Program-made: the position numbers and the translations under genes
Shown: in pieces, positions 10,591-22,400 of the stretch
Numbering within the stretch: the first letter of the stretch is position 1
Layout of the letters: the number at the start of each line of letters is the position of its first letter
NCBI GenBank assembly: GCA_038373865.1
Contig: JAXGGA010001642.1
Coordinates: 62,001 to 126,000 of the forward strand
Source of the DNA: Uloborus plumipes
Taxonomy: Eukaryota; Arthropoda; Arachnida; Araneae; Uloboridae
Length of the DNA stretch: 64,000 nucleotides
Direction of reading: 5' to 3'
Notes under the pieces: generated by a model
What the model was told of the DNA's origin: nothing
The model's input: only the letters and a program-made list of their open reading frames with translations
The model's database searches: none

Positions 10591-11740
10591 CCCTCTTGTG
10601 AACCTTTTAGTTTGACTGCAGTGACACGCATTTGAAAGTACCTTTTGTGTTTTTCTTTTGCATTATTTTTAATATACTTTAAAAAAAAATCTTTTTCGCG
10701 TAATGAAGGAGTAACTTTTTAGTTTAAATTTCGTTTTCATTTCTTATTTCAATTGTCGACAGAAAATTGTTTTTGCATTTTAAAGATTCATATTTTGTAG
10801 CATCATTCTTATTTTTGAACGGTTTATTTTTCTTTTTATTTCATTGCGAATTACAAATTTTAATTTTCGCCCTAAAATCTATTTTAATAAAGTTTGTGGT
10901 TAAATTATTGTTTAATTGCAAACTATTATATTATCCCTCTTGTGAAGCTTTTAGTTTGACTGCAGTGACACGCATTCGAAAAAGAAAACTGAATTTTCTT
11001 TTATCCTGCGTTCTTATTAATATACTAAGAAAAAAAATACGTAATTAAGGAGTAACTTTTTAGTTTCAATTTTCTTTTCATTTCGTACTTCAGCTGTTAT
11101 CATTAAATGGATTTTGCTTTTAAAGATCCATATTTTGCAGCAGTATTCTTATTTTTGAAGGATTTATTTTTTTATTTCCTTCCATGTTACTCTAAAATGT
11201 ATTTAAATACAATTTGAATTATTATTTAAATACAAACTATTATATTATCACTCTTGTTAAATTTCTAGTTTGTCTGCAGTGACAAACATTTGAAAGTAGC
11301 TATTGTGTCTTAAGAAAACGGAATTTTCTTCTCTTTTGTCATTATTAATATACTAAAAAAATGTTTTCGTTATTAAGGAGTAACTTTTTAATTTCAAATT
11401 TCTTTTCATTTCGTACTTCAGCTGTTATCACTAAATTGTTTTTGCTTTTAAAGATCCATATTTTGCAGTATTTTTCTTATTTTTGAAGGATTCATTTTTC
11501 GTTTATTTTATTTTTCATTGCTCTAAAATATATTTTAATACAGTTTTCATTTAAATTATTGTTTAATTACAAACTATTGTGTTATTCCTCTTATGAACCT
11601 CTCAGTTTAACTACAGTGACAAGCACTTGAAAGTAGTTTTTGTGCTTAAAAAAGCTTACTTTTCTTTTATTTCCTATTGTATTACTTTAAAGCATATTTC
11701 AGTATAGTTTGTATTTTCAGGCAATTTTTGTTTTCTGTAT
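10591..11740 (+). repeat. Tandem repeat, about 3.5 units of 314-344 bp
   Basis: Units start near 10591, 10935, 11249 and 11586 with a CCTCTTGTGAACCTTTTAGT-like start followed by TTGACTGCAGTGACACGCAT. Each contains GGAGTAACTTTTTAGTTT, then TTTTAAAGATCCATATTTTG, and ends with TTGTTTAATTGCAAACTATT. The last unit is partial. Divergence is moderate. A 93-codon frame at 10767-11048 lies across two units and is not a gene. Confidence 0.85.
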
Positions 11741-14051
11741 ACTGAAATATTAAAAACATTTTTAAAAATAAAACATTAGTGTTTTGCTTCAGAAATTACT
11801 TGCGCTCATGTAAAACTTTTTAATCACGTGAAGTGCTAAATCTAAAAATTATTTTATTGTGTCAAAAAAAATGTTTTTTAACTAGTTTTTTTAAAAAATC
11901 TCAATTAGCTTTACATTTTAAATTATTCTTTTCTGAGCTATACATTTTATTTTTTATCACGATTGAAGCACAATTTAACAATTATCATTACTTGAAAAAA
12001 AAGTAAGTTTTTTCCTTTATATGTGTAAATTCGCTTTTACCACCGATTTCCGCAAGGTTATTTTTCAAATCTCTTTCGTGGGAAAAAAAACGTTTTAGTT
12101 GTTTTACATGCAATTATATATCAGCTTTTTTCTAATTATTCCAATACAATTAGTTTTTTTATCGATATGTTAAGTCCTTTCCATTTTAAATCTTGCATTT
12201 GAAAATATTTTAACTCTGAAAGCGAGTGTAATTTTGTGTTTGTTATTAATTTTCTATAAATCCTGGGTAGCAGATAATCAACTTTTTGCCTGTTTTGGTT
12301 TCCTCCTCCTGTTTTTTTTTTTTTTTTACCTAAGAAAGAATATATTTTGAAATTTGATTTTAATTTCTCAACAGATAATGATTTTACTAAATAACATTGC
12401 TACTTAGAGATGGGGCAAACAAAAAATTTGAATAGATTTAACGGTGGACTGACGTCACTAAAATTTAGTATAAAAGTATTTTTTTTTACTATTATTATTA
12501 AAGGGAAGTAGGTAAAAAAGAAAGAATAATTATTAATTTATTTGTTGGCTTTTTCTTTGAGAAGGTACATTTTTCTTTGAACTGTTTCACTCTTTCACTG
12601 GTGTTTGTTTTCTTTTTTTAATAAACTAGTAAATATTTCTTGAGAAACTAAATTTATTATGAAAATAATCTCTTACTGTCTCTTTATATTTTAATAAAAG
12701 TTTTTAGCATTGCTCCTTTCATTCATAAATCTGTTTTTTTTTTCAAAAGAAGGTTCCTTGTTACTCAGAAACCCGTGCATGTAATTATTATTTTAATTTT
12801 ACTGATGCTATTATACTTTTCTTCTTACAGAAAAAAAGTTGCGTATTTTATTTTTCACTTACTGATGATTTGGGATATTAGGTATCAATTATCAAAGCTG
12901 TGAGTTTTTTTTTTTTTTTTTTTGTAAGTTTCGTTCTTTTTTGAACTTTTGGAATATTTTGTTTTAATTAACCTCTTAACGGACACAAGCTAATTTTTTC
13001 CGAAGTTTGCACTTAACAGTATAATTAAAAAAATTAAGCTCATTTATTACCCAAAAAATATTTTTTCAATTTTGCTGTTGTTTCTATTGTTTTTAGGAGG
13101 GGTGGAAACCTATCAAGTACCGCCCGAAACAAGCAATGGCATTTTACTGATTTATTCCATAGAAAAAATGTAAAATACAAATAATTTCACAAGTAAATAT
13201 GCATTTTTGTAAAACTATTTGTTATTAGTTATTCCAAAATAAAAATATATTAATTACGCATGAAGTAAACAATAAAAAAACTAAATACACTGTAAATTGC
13301 CAAAAATAATTTTAGTTTTTATAATGGAACAACAAGAAACATTGAGCAGCGCATAATGGAACATTATATTTGGTAAAAAAGCTTTTGTGCGTTTTAAGTT
13401 CTGGCGTGGTGGTAAGAATATTTACCACCTACTTAAAAAGAGTTAAAGTTCACCGTTCTTTATATAAAGAACAAAAAAAAGCTCTTTGAGCGATTCATTA
13501 TATTTTTACTTTATAAAATCCATTTCGTAATGCTAAGAATTTCTATAGAAAAGTGCTAATATGAAAATTACTCAACCCTCTACTTAAGTTGCATTTCGAA
13601 ACTAACAGCTAACGTAGATCGCATAGTTTCAAACATTTTCTCATTGTATGCAATGATTTAAAACTTTAATTAAGCCCAATAAACTTTCGGATAAATTAAA
13701 CCCTTTTCATTGTTATCTTCTTTACTACGTAAAAATTCCCGAAACTTTCGTCTAAAATTCAGCACACAGTATAGCTTCTTTCCGACTGAATATTACTTTG
13801 CTACATAAGAATATACTTTGATACGTAGGGTATTTGTAATGCAGTTGTGAGATGTCAAATCCATTTATTCCGACTAATAATGAACAGCATTTATTAAATT
13901 TGCTAAATTGTTTATTGAATTAAGAATGTTGTGGTTAATTTCTAGTTACCTTGAAATTCCATAACCACTGAATACGTTACACTATTTCTCAAGTTTATTA
14001 ACTACGAAACTAATTAAACTTCACTATCAGTAAAGCGGTTAATGTAGCAAA
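11741..14051. other. AT-rich DNA without recognised gene
   Basis: Long AT-rich stretch with T runs (about 12310, 12907). No element ends, RNA gene or coding frame recognised. Confidence 0.6.
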
Positions 14052-14055
14052 TTAT

Positions 14056-14575
14056 CCCATTTATGCCCAAGTTTTTTTAACAATTGTTTCCAATTTTTAT
14101 CTACTTAAAACTCTTACTTGGAATGGTTTACATACATTTTAGGCTTAAAATAGTTCGCCGTTGCCATATTTATTAAGTTATTTAACGTCCTGTTTATGGG
14201 ATATTTTGCAGATATGTGAGCAAAATACCACCGTACTTGACTTTACTTGTGCAAAGTAACTTTACAGGAAGCATCTGTGATCAATTTTAAGCAAATAATT
14301 TTAAAATAGTTTAATTTGATTAAAAATAAGTTCGCAAAAAAAAGCTTACTTTCTGTGGCTACCCATGCTAAATCGTTGTTTGACTGATTTGTCTGAAAAT
14401 AGCTGTCAATAAATAAACTTTGATGTCCAACTGGTGGCTCTAACTGGTTTTCTTAAGAAAAAGGACTATTTAAGTTTTGTGATAAGCAGCTTTAGTAAAA
14501 TGATATACCCATTACAGGTTTTTGTATGCAGTAACTAACAAGCGTCCCGTTTTTAGGCTACTGGGCATAAATGGG
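14056..14575 (+). mobile_element. TTAA-type (piggyBac-like) MITE, copy A
   Basis: Bounded by CCCATTTATGCCCA / TGGGCATAAATGGG, next to TTAT on the left and TTAA on the right (14052-14055, 14576-14579). CCC ends at a TTAA target are characteristic of piggyBac. 520 bp, non-coding. The interior is closely matched by copy B in reverse orientation 400 bp downstream. Confidence 0.8.
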
Positions 14576-14978
14576 TTAAGTACTGTAAGCTAATAAAATT
14601 GAGCTTATAAAAATATCTCAATTAACGAGTGTGGAATGAGAGTTGGTTCTAAAATGAATGTGAAATTGGTGTTTAAAAGAAATCTATTGTTGGCTTCTGT
14701 GAAGCAGCTATAAATGTTGAAAATGAATAAATTTCTTAAATAATGATAAAAAGCTAAGAATTTCATGAAATAAAATATAGACCATTTATAGTAAAGAAAT
14801 TATCTGAATTTTAAATTAAACTAAATTGGCAGAATATATAATAAACCTCTTTGTGCCACATTGAAACTTTCCAATACAAGCAAGCATGTTTCTAACGTTT
14901 GTATTCATTGCACTATTTTAAGTTCGGTTTAAAAATATCTTTCCATGCATTATACTATACTTAAAAGGTAATCATTAA

Positions 14979-15487
14979 CCAATTTATGCCCAGTAGCCTA
15001 AAATCGAGACGCTTGTTAGTTACTGCATATAAAAACCTGTAATGGGTATATCATTTTACTAAAGCTGTTTTTCACAAGTTAAATAGTCCTTCTTGAAAAA
15101 AACAGTTAGAGCCACTATTTGGGCATCAGAGTTTATTTATTAATAACTATTTTCAGACAAATTAGTCAAGCAACGATCCAGCATGGGTAGCCACAGAAAG
15201 TAAGTTTTTTTTGCGAACTCATTTTTCATAAAATTCAACTATTTGAAAATGATTTGCTTATAATTGATCACAGATGCCTTCTGTAATGTTACTTTGCAAA
15301 AGTTAAGTAAGGTCATATTTTGCTCACCTTTCTGCAAAATATCCCATAAACGGGACGCTAAATAACTTAATAAATATGGCAACGGCGAACTATTTCAAGC
15401 CTAAAATGTATGTAAACCATTCCAAGTGAGAGTTTTAAGCAAATAAAAATTAAAAAAATATATTTAAAAAACTTGGGCATAAATGGG
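14979..15487 (-). mobile_element. TTAA-type (piggyBac-like) MITE, copy B, inverted
   Basis: Reverse-oriented sister of 14056-14575, with TTAA on both sides (14975-14978, 15488-15491) and the same TGCCCA inner ends. 509 bp. Similarity to copy A runs throughout the length. The two copies form a large inverted repeat with a 400-bp spacer. Confidence 0.85.
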
Positions 15488-15491
15488 TTAA

Positions 15492-16649
15492 AGTTACCCA
15501 CTATTTATCCAAAAAAGTACTTGTTTTCACTACAAAAAAAAGGTGTTTAAACAGACAAATATCACTATGTAACAACGCGTTTGACCTTATTTTTTCTGAC
15601 TATAATGAAGCCTATAAAAACACGTGCATTTAGCTTTCTAAAGTGTCATACAAAGAGGTGCAGGCGTACATGAATATAAAGCTTGAGACTTAAAAAATTT
15701 GATAATGGCCAGTGACCAATAAGCCCCAAAAAAGCGGTCACTTTGGCGTTGCTGGTAACCAATTTGAACCATGCTCCAAATCTATAATACTAGTCCACTT
15801 AATTATGCATACAGTAATATTACACTATGTATTTGAATATATCTTAAATGAATTACTATGTATTAAAAAAAGTTTGAAAAGAAACTACCGAAACTTTCTT
15901 GAAAAATAACATTATTCATTTCGAAATCCAAATAAGACATTATGCAAATGAAACAAAAACTAAACGCACATGCATACTTGAAGTTTCATGAACATTCTGT
16001 TTAATTTGCTGCTTGATAATAAATTTGATCATCTTTTACTGTTTTTCTAATAAAGTTTCAGTGCATTTTCTAGGTTGAAATTTCTAAAATGATAATTCTC
16101 GACTGAACTTATTGCGAAATTCGGAACTATATTGGGCCGTTATTTGGGCCGCCTTACGAAAGTCGACCACTAGTCTAGACATTTACATGACTACCACAAG
16201 CTACAGCCTGAGCCTGAATTAGAGAAATGATATTGAGAACGAGGTTTAATATAGGTTTTAAATTTACTCAGTAGCCGACTAGTCCAGGTGTTTAGATCAG
16301 TATTTATTAATTATTATGGATAAAGACCATTAAAAAAAACCCAAGACATTGCTGGAGAAAATATTGTCCTCTGTGTGTTAAAATGTTTTGTCCTTTAAAT
16401 ATTTTTTTTAACTGATGTTCATTTCAACTTTGACTTTTTATCACTATTATTGGCTAGATTTCTTGTCATTAATAATGCAGAGGTAAAAAAAAAGATAATT
16501 TGAACTTTTATAAAACTATTTTATTTTCAACGCCCACTTTTATTATATGAAGATTTCACGTTCAATCTTTCCTCATAATATAAAAGACCAAAGCTCAACC
16601 ATTCATTTAATTTGCCGAGATGTTAGATAGGAGCTTTCAAAGTGTTAAA
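15492..16649. other. AT-rich DNA without recognised gene
   Basis: No supported feature. Confidence 0.6.
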
Positions 16650-16935
16650 CACATCCGTGAGTCTTTTCTTTGCCACCACCCTCTCCAGAAAACGACAAGA
16701 AATTCATCAGAAAAAAAAGAAAAAATAAAAACTTCCATAAGTCCTCCATATCTGCACCACTTTCACACCACGCGAAAAGAGAACAGCGCCTCGTAACAAG
16801 ATATTGGATTTGCATCTGGGATGGGTACGGTCTTCCAAAGATCGGAAAGAATACACGGCGATAAGATGACTTCGACGGGGGGGGGGGGTATCCCCGTCTC
16901 TTCCCCACATAGTTTCTCTCACTCATCACAAAATC
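16650..16935. promoter_or_regulatory. Candidate conserved noncoding island with POU octamer
   Basis: Higher-GC, complex stretch with an exact octamer ATTTGCAT (in GATTTGCATCTGGGATGGG, about 16807-16825), GCGCCTCGTAACAAG and a G10 run at about 16878. Open frames exist on both strands but overlap one another without domain content. Regulatory role is inference only. Confidence 0.3.
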
Positions 16936-19900
16936 GAACGATGGCTTTCAGTCTGTTTTTGTTACAGCTCATTATTATTTGTTCTTTTGCGTCGTTCTTT
17001 CTGATAAAGCAAAGATAGCCGCATTAAAGTGAAAGGGTGCAAAAAGTGACTTTCCATAATAACGGAGTGTCAAAAATGGTGGCATATTTGGCTGTGTGCA
17101 CTGTTTGGATTTGTAGTAATGGCAGTGTGGTTTCCTATCATGTTGGAAATAGTCTAAATGATGTGATAATTTAAAACGGTAATTTTTGACGGTATTTAGC
17201 AGTTGTATTATAGCATCTGTAAATAGACTTTATAAAAACGAAACGTGAATTAAGTATTGAATTGCGATAAAAATTTGCAGCGATGCAAGGAGTAATGATC
17301 CAAGCCAAATAGCCTTGTGGTAAATCGAAGGAAAATCAAGGGTGATTCTAAATTTATGTTCCTCAAATGTTCCCCTTCCTTCAGCTGATTAGTTTTCTGT
17401 TAGTAATTTAGTGTTTGTCTCTAGGTCTTTGTTTTCGTCTCGTCTCGGTTTTGTTTTTCTGTTGCTCAAAATTATTTTTCAATTTATTCTTTTGATTTTT
17501 TATTGAAAATTTTAAATGTTTTTTTGAAACGTGTCTAAAGAAATGCACTTAATAGATGTGTTATTCAGGCAAAACTTTTCAAAACTCTAGAAGTTGTATA
17601 TATTTTATACTAACACACTCTCAGTTCTTTGCTCCTCTTCATTGTTTTGTTCCCTTAAAACCTGCGCTAGAAGAAGTTAACGTAGCTCTTGCGCCAAGAC
17701 AACCAAAAGAACCAACCAATTTTCATTTGCATAAAATTTTCATTAACGCTTGTGATTCCAGAATCGACTAAGAAAATTATGTAACATAACTGACGTCTCC
17801 AGACTCTACGACAAAGGTATTATCGTTTTTGCAGTCTGTGCGAAATTAGCATAAGATAGTTACACAAAAAAGTGATTCATTGTCTTTGTACTTCCATATC
17901 ATTTTTCTCTAAACATCAACTAAAGGGTTTCATCAATGCGCTTTGATACATATTTTAAAATGCTAGCATTGTTGAGCTCCCCCCCCCCTTCTCTATTACC
18001 CCATTTTTGATTTATTTTATGTTTTATTTCTTTTTTTCTCAGTAACAGAAAGAGCATTGTCATATCAATATTCGTGGTTCTTGAAACATAATACTTCTCA
18101 TTCTTTTAAAATGGTTTTTATGTTCTAATGAAAACATCAGAACATAAAACAAATACCGTTCCATTCAAAAAGCTAACTTTTCTATAATTCCTTCTATGAA
18201 AATGCTGCTTTAGCTTTTAATATTGCTACCTTCTAAACAAAGCAGTATAATTTTTCGCCATAAAGTCTCAAACGTACTATTTCTATTCCATATATGCAAT
18301 AGGTACAGGTTTTACCGATAAATTTTAGTCGCTCTCACATCTTTTATTCTTTTGTTGAGAAAAGATAACAATTCTACATGAAAAGAGTGTTAAAATATAA
18401 GCAATATATTATACATTTAGTGCCAAGAATCGCGTGATAATTTCGCTTGGAGGCAGAAAATTTGTTTAATTCTATGCTGAGCAAATACGTAAGCACTCAG
18501 CGAGAGCAATGTATTTTACGAAAACTCCCAATTTTATTCTTCTTATACAATTAGCTAAAAAGTCAATGATGCATTTTATTTGCTTCAATTTTTATGCTAC
18601 GTTGAAAGTAATACTGAAACGCCTGTTTTTTTAACTCAACTTTAGAAAATAGAAATTATCCAAACGTATACTTTTAGCGCAATTAGTTTTGATTTTTCCA
18701 AAAGTTTCTCTCTCTCTCTCATTATTGTTTGCTTCTATTAAGGAATAACTTTCAAATTAAAAATGAAAAATAATTGACGAAAAACATGTTTACGGTTTAA
18801 GGGATCAATATAATATTTTGCTTTAAACTCCTCCCTGAATTTCCATTTAGTTTAAAACATTATTATATTAAACTGACCGATAAACATTTTAGCTGCTCAA
18901 ATTGGGGGAAAAAAGAATAACAACTAATGAAAATAGCTTGTGCTGTTGGTCTATAAAACGAGTTTTTCCCTTTTTTTTTTTTTTGCTTTCTCATTAAGGT
19001 TGCATTTTACTTTTTTTTTTTTTTTGAGTAATTTTTACAAATCTATTTCTCATCTTTTGCTCTTTTTGTAAACGAAATTCGCTTAGTAGAGTTATAAAAC
19101 GTATATAGTATAATAAATGCCTTATCATTTGAAATTGTATGTTTTTTCATGCTTCCATTAAAAAAGGCATTGCGTTAATTTTTAAAACGTTAATATGAAG
19201 TTTTAATAATATTAGCGTACAAAAAATATTAAAAGGCTATTTTCAGTTATTGCATTGAGTTTTATGTATTGATGCAAAATCTTCACTTGAAGAGACATTA
19301 AATGCAAAATGTAATGTGTTCAAAATACGCTTTTTGTTAAATATATATTTATTGGACTTCTGTCAGATTTTTCTTTCTCATTTTTAAATGAAATTATGGT
19401 ACTAATTGTTCTATTTTTTGGGAATGGAACACAGCAAAATTATTTTTCCAAAAGTGTAAATAAACTGATTTTTGTTTCGTATCAATTGTTGTCATAACTG
19501 AAATATATTGTTCAATATTACAAATTAAAAGTAAGCATTCATGATGAAAGCTCGTTGGATGCCTTTTCTTCCAGTAAATTCAACAAAAGGGTGTAAATTT
19601 TGTGCACTTCCCGTCCATCCGGAAAAAAAACCTACTGCTTGAGAAAATAATTGCATTTTTTTTTTCGTGTGTTCGTTTACAAGAATGTTTTTTGTTGTTG
19701 GTTTTGAATTTTTTACTTATTTTATTTTTCAACAATAAAAGTATATACTTAGGTTTTTTTATATATTTTTTAATTTATTTATTTACTTATTATAACTTCT
19801 GATTTCTTATCGCCGATGCAGCAAGGAAGTTTTTAAAAGGTAGCCCCTAAACAGATGAATCGATTTTAAAAATTATTTTTCTGTTCGAAAGAAAACTTGA

Positions 19901-20698
19901 TCGAGAGTATTCTTAGTCATATGTCGTTTTTGTATGACTTAAACTACTTAGGACGTTCATTAAAAACTTTGGAAAATAGCGTTTTTGTGACTTGGTTGAT
20001 AAAAATATACTTACACACTTAAAATATTAGTACCAAAAGAAAACGCAAATTTTTCTGTGTTTGATAAAATTTGTTTGGAGCTTAAAGTTATATAAAACTG
20101 AAATTTCCAGCAAATTTCAAATTCAATCTAATTCATGCGAGTCGTAGCAGCGATGACATTGTTGAGTGTCAAGGAAAGAAATCTTAATGGTTTAAAATAT
20201 TTCCCTGTTCTCAGTTTCCGTTTGCTAAGAAGTAAAATGCCTGTAGTTCATTTTAGTATACGAGAGAGGATTTTCAAAGGATTTTTAATTTTTCATCTTA
20301 ATTCTGCTTTTAAAACTATCAAATTCTACTAGGCCTGATTATCTTTTTTTCCATATTTCTTCTGTCATCTAGAAAAGTTTAAATGCAATTAAATTTCATA
20401 TGAGTTCTGGTCCGTAAAGTTAATTTGTGAGTCCGACAATCAGTGTGACTTTTATTTATTTTTTTAAATAAGATAGTAGTTTTGGTTTTTATTTTATTTA
20501 TTTATTTAAATCCCACCAGTCAGCACCGTACCTACCCTGATGAGGGCTTAACTGGTTGTGGTGAATGAGAGGAAAAGAAAAACCAACGAACGACTAACCG
20601 CCCGCTGTGAAACGTACATAAACTGGACATTATCTTACACAGAAAAGCTCATAAAATGCTGGAAAAAAAATTGATACGTACAGAAACAGACAATAATA
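16936..20698. other. AT-rich DNA without recognised gene
   Basis: Contains T runs near 18970 and 19011, a C9 run near 17980 and a short TC repeat near 18708. Small frames (for example 17556-17771 and 20135-20332) show no recognisable domain. No RNA gene found. Confidence 0.55.
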
Positions 20699-20772
20699 CC
20701 AGGCAACCAACAAAGTTCGTGCGGTTTTGAATGTTAATAAATAAAACATAAAAAAATGGGTTTAAATAAAAT

Positions 20773-21066
20773 TTATTCAGAAAAATAATCACCATCAGCA
20801 AGTATTACCTTTTCCCACCTAGACAGAAGACCATATATCCCGTTTTTATAAAAAGTTGGGTTTTGAGAGTTAAAAAAGTTTTTCACCTCGTTTTCCAAAT
20901 CCTCTCTATTTTGAATCCGCCGATTGCGCATATGGTTGTCCATTGCCAAAAACAGGTGATAGTCACTTGGGGCTAGGTCTGGTGAGTACGGAGGGTGGGG
21001 TAGAACTTCACACTGTAATCGTGCCTGAGTTTCTTGAGTGATTCTTGCTGTGTGTGTTCGTTTCAC
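20773..21066 (-). pseudogene. Mariner transposase, C-terminal fragment (97 aa)
   Basis: Continues the transposase after the deletion. RTHTARITQE is a decayed version of the DNARPHTA block. It is followed by PHPPYSPDLAPSDYHLF, which carries the third catalytic Asp of the mariner DD34D triad, then the usual C-terminal helices ending near DGDYF. The first catalytic motif is missing and the second Asp is not preserved, so it cannot be catalytic. A stop and frame change separate it from the N-terminal fragment. Confidence 0.9.
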
Positions 21067-21071
21067 TCAAT

Positions 21072-21440
21072 TCATGTGGTACCCAGTTGCTTAGCTTCCA
21101 TCGTTTCCCAACCAAGCTGGTGCAAATGTTTACGAATAGTTTCATCACTCACATTGAATCTTAAGGCAAGTGCTTGACATATCTGACTTGAATCCTGCTC
21201 GATTGCCAGCTTGATCTCGTCGTTGTTGACCGTTGATGGTCTCCCGGAGCGAGGTTCATCTTCCAGATTATCATCCTCCGAAGTAAATTTCTTGAACCAC
21301 TTCTGACCCGTCCGTTCAGCTACAGTACCTTCCCCAAAAGCAGTGCATATCTTACGACAAGCTTCTGCAGCTTTGGTACCAAGTTTGAACTCATAAAGTA
21401 AACAAGCACGAATTATTGCGTTTGACATGGCCATACTCAA
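21072..21440 (-). pseudogene. Mariner transposase, N-terminal fragment (122 aa)
   Basis: Encodes the paired DNA-binding helix-turn-helix region. The first HTH is at about residues 8-60 (YEFKLGTKAAEACRKICTAF, then VAERTGQKWFKKF). The linker EPRSGRPS is at about residues 82-89. The second HTH is at about residues 92-112 (SDETIRKHLHQLGW). These are the mariner signatures for recognising the inverted repeats. The frame stops just where the catalytic domain should begin, at the internal deletion, so the first catalytic Asp (usually in a TGDE-like motif) is absent. It might still bind element ends as a truncated protein, but nothing shows expression. Confidence 0.9.
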
Positions 21441-21939
21441 CTACAGATTTTTCACTTAAATTCAAAGTATTCAAACTAATCAAATACTCTAAATAATACT
21501 GCATTAAATAAGCTTTAATTTGTCTACAAAGATACCCCCACCACTTCATTCTGTTTACTCAATATAATCCAGAGAAGTAAACAATAAATAAAAACCGCAT
21601 GAACTTTGTTGGTTGACTAATATTTTATATAAGTTTTCAGGCGGGAAATTTGAAGTCTTCTATTTGAGTACTGAATAAAAATATTATTTTATGGAGATTC
21701 CTGCGAGTAGCTGAATGAAGTAGAATATAAACTATATTTCTGGATAAAGGAAGGTTGGAATTATATGTGCAGTGGAAAGAGCTAGTTAACGGGCAATTGA
21801 ATAAGTAACGTTCAGGAGCTCCAAGTGACTCCAAACACATAATGGTGATTTTATTATCTTGAATTCAACCTGTAGTTCTGGTTATAAGATAAATGCTAAA
21901 TATATTTTTAGTGCATCTCGAGAAATATAATAACCCAAC

Positions 21940-22400
21940 AAATGAGCCTTGTCTCGAGCAGGCTAACTGCCTGGTTTTGGTTACTCCAGAAATTTCGAGA
22001 AGTCTCGGCATAATATGAGCAGAGATATAAATTACAATTACGCGGATCTTGATCTTGCGATATCTTGTAGCCAACACAGCATATTTGGCGACGATTGGCA
22101 CGGGATCGTATATTCTTATTGGGCAGACGGGGCCGAGGTAAATGAAAAGTAATGGCTGCTCGTATTCTGGGCTCCTCGGTAATGAACGGTTCTGCTAATG
22201 CCACCCACCAAAGCCCATTAGTTTCATTTTGAAAGGCTTTAAGGGTGGTTGCAGATCCAATGGAATATTGAATAATAAGGTTCCCTCTTCTGTCACTCGA
22301 CACTTCATTGCTGTGGGGGGAAAAAGAGAAAAAAAATGGCGACCAGAAGCACAAAAGGAATAGGGAACAAAGGATTCGAACAATCGATTCGAGAGTCGTC
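21940..22400. promoter_or_regulatory. Higher-GC island, noncoding or cryptic exon
   Basis: Distinctly more GC and complex than the flanks. The minus strand is open for 148 codons (21908-22354) and one plus frame is open across about 21991-22147, ending GCCGAG|GTAAAT, a donor-like site. Neither peptide is recognised. The plus-strand frame needs a phase-2 acceptor and so would not join to the phase-1 exon at 2208. A conserved noncoding element is the likelier reading, with low certainty. Confidence 0.25.

Larger units (their letters stand above)
20699..21620 (-). mobile_element. Mariner transposon, internally deleted (922 bp)
   Basis: Terminal inverted repeats YYAGKCAACCAACAAAGTTC at 20699 and, reversed, ending at 21620, with TA outside each (20697-20698 and 21621-21622). 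The transposase runs on the minus strand and is split into an N-terminal and a C-terminal fragment. A full mariner is about 1.3 kb, so roughly 0.35-0.4 kb of the middle has been lost. Non-autonomous. Confidence 0.9.

Noticed and set aside
20540..20600. CCTGATGAGGGC as a hammerhead core
   Set aside because: No GAAA with a short stem III and GUC follows, and stem II does not pair.
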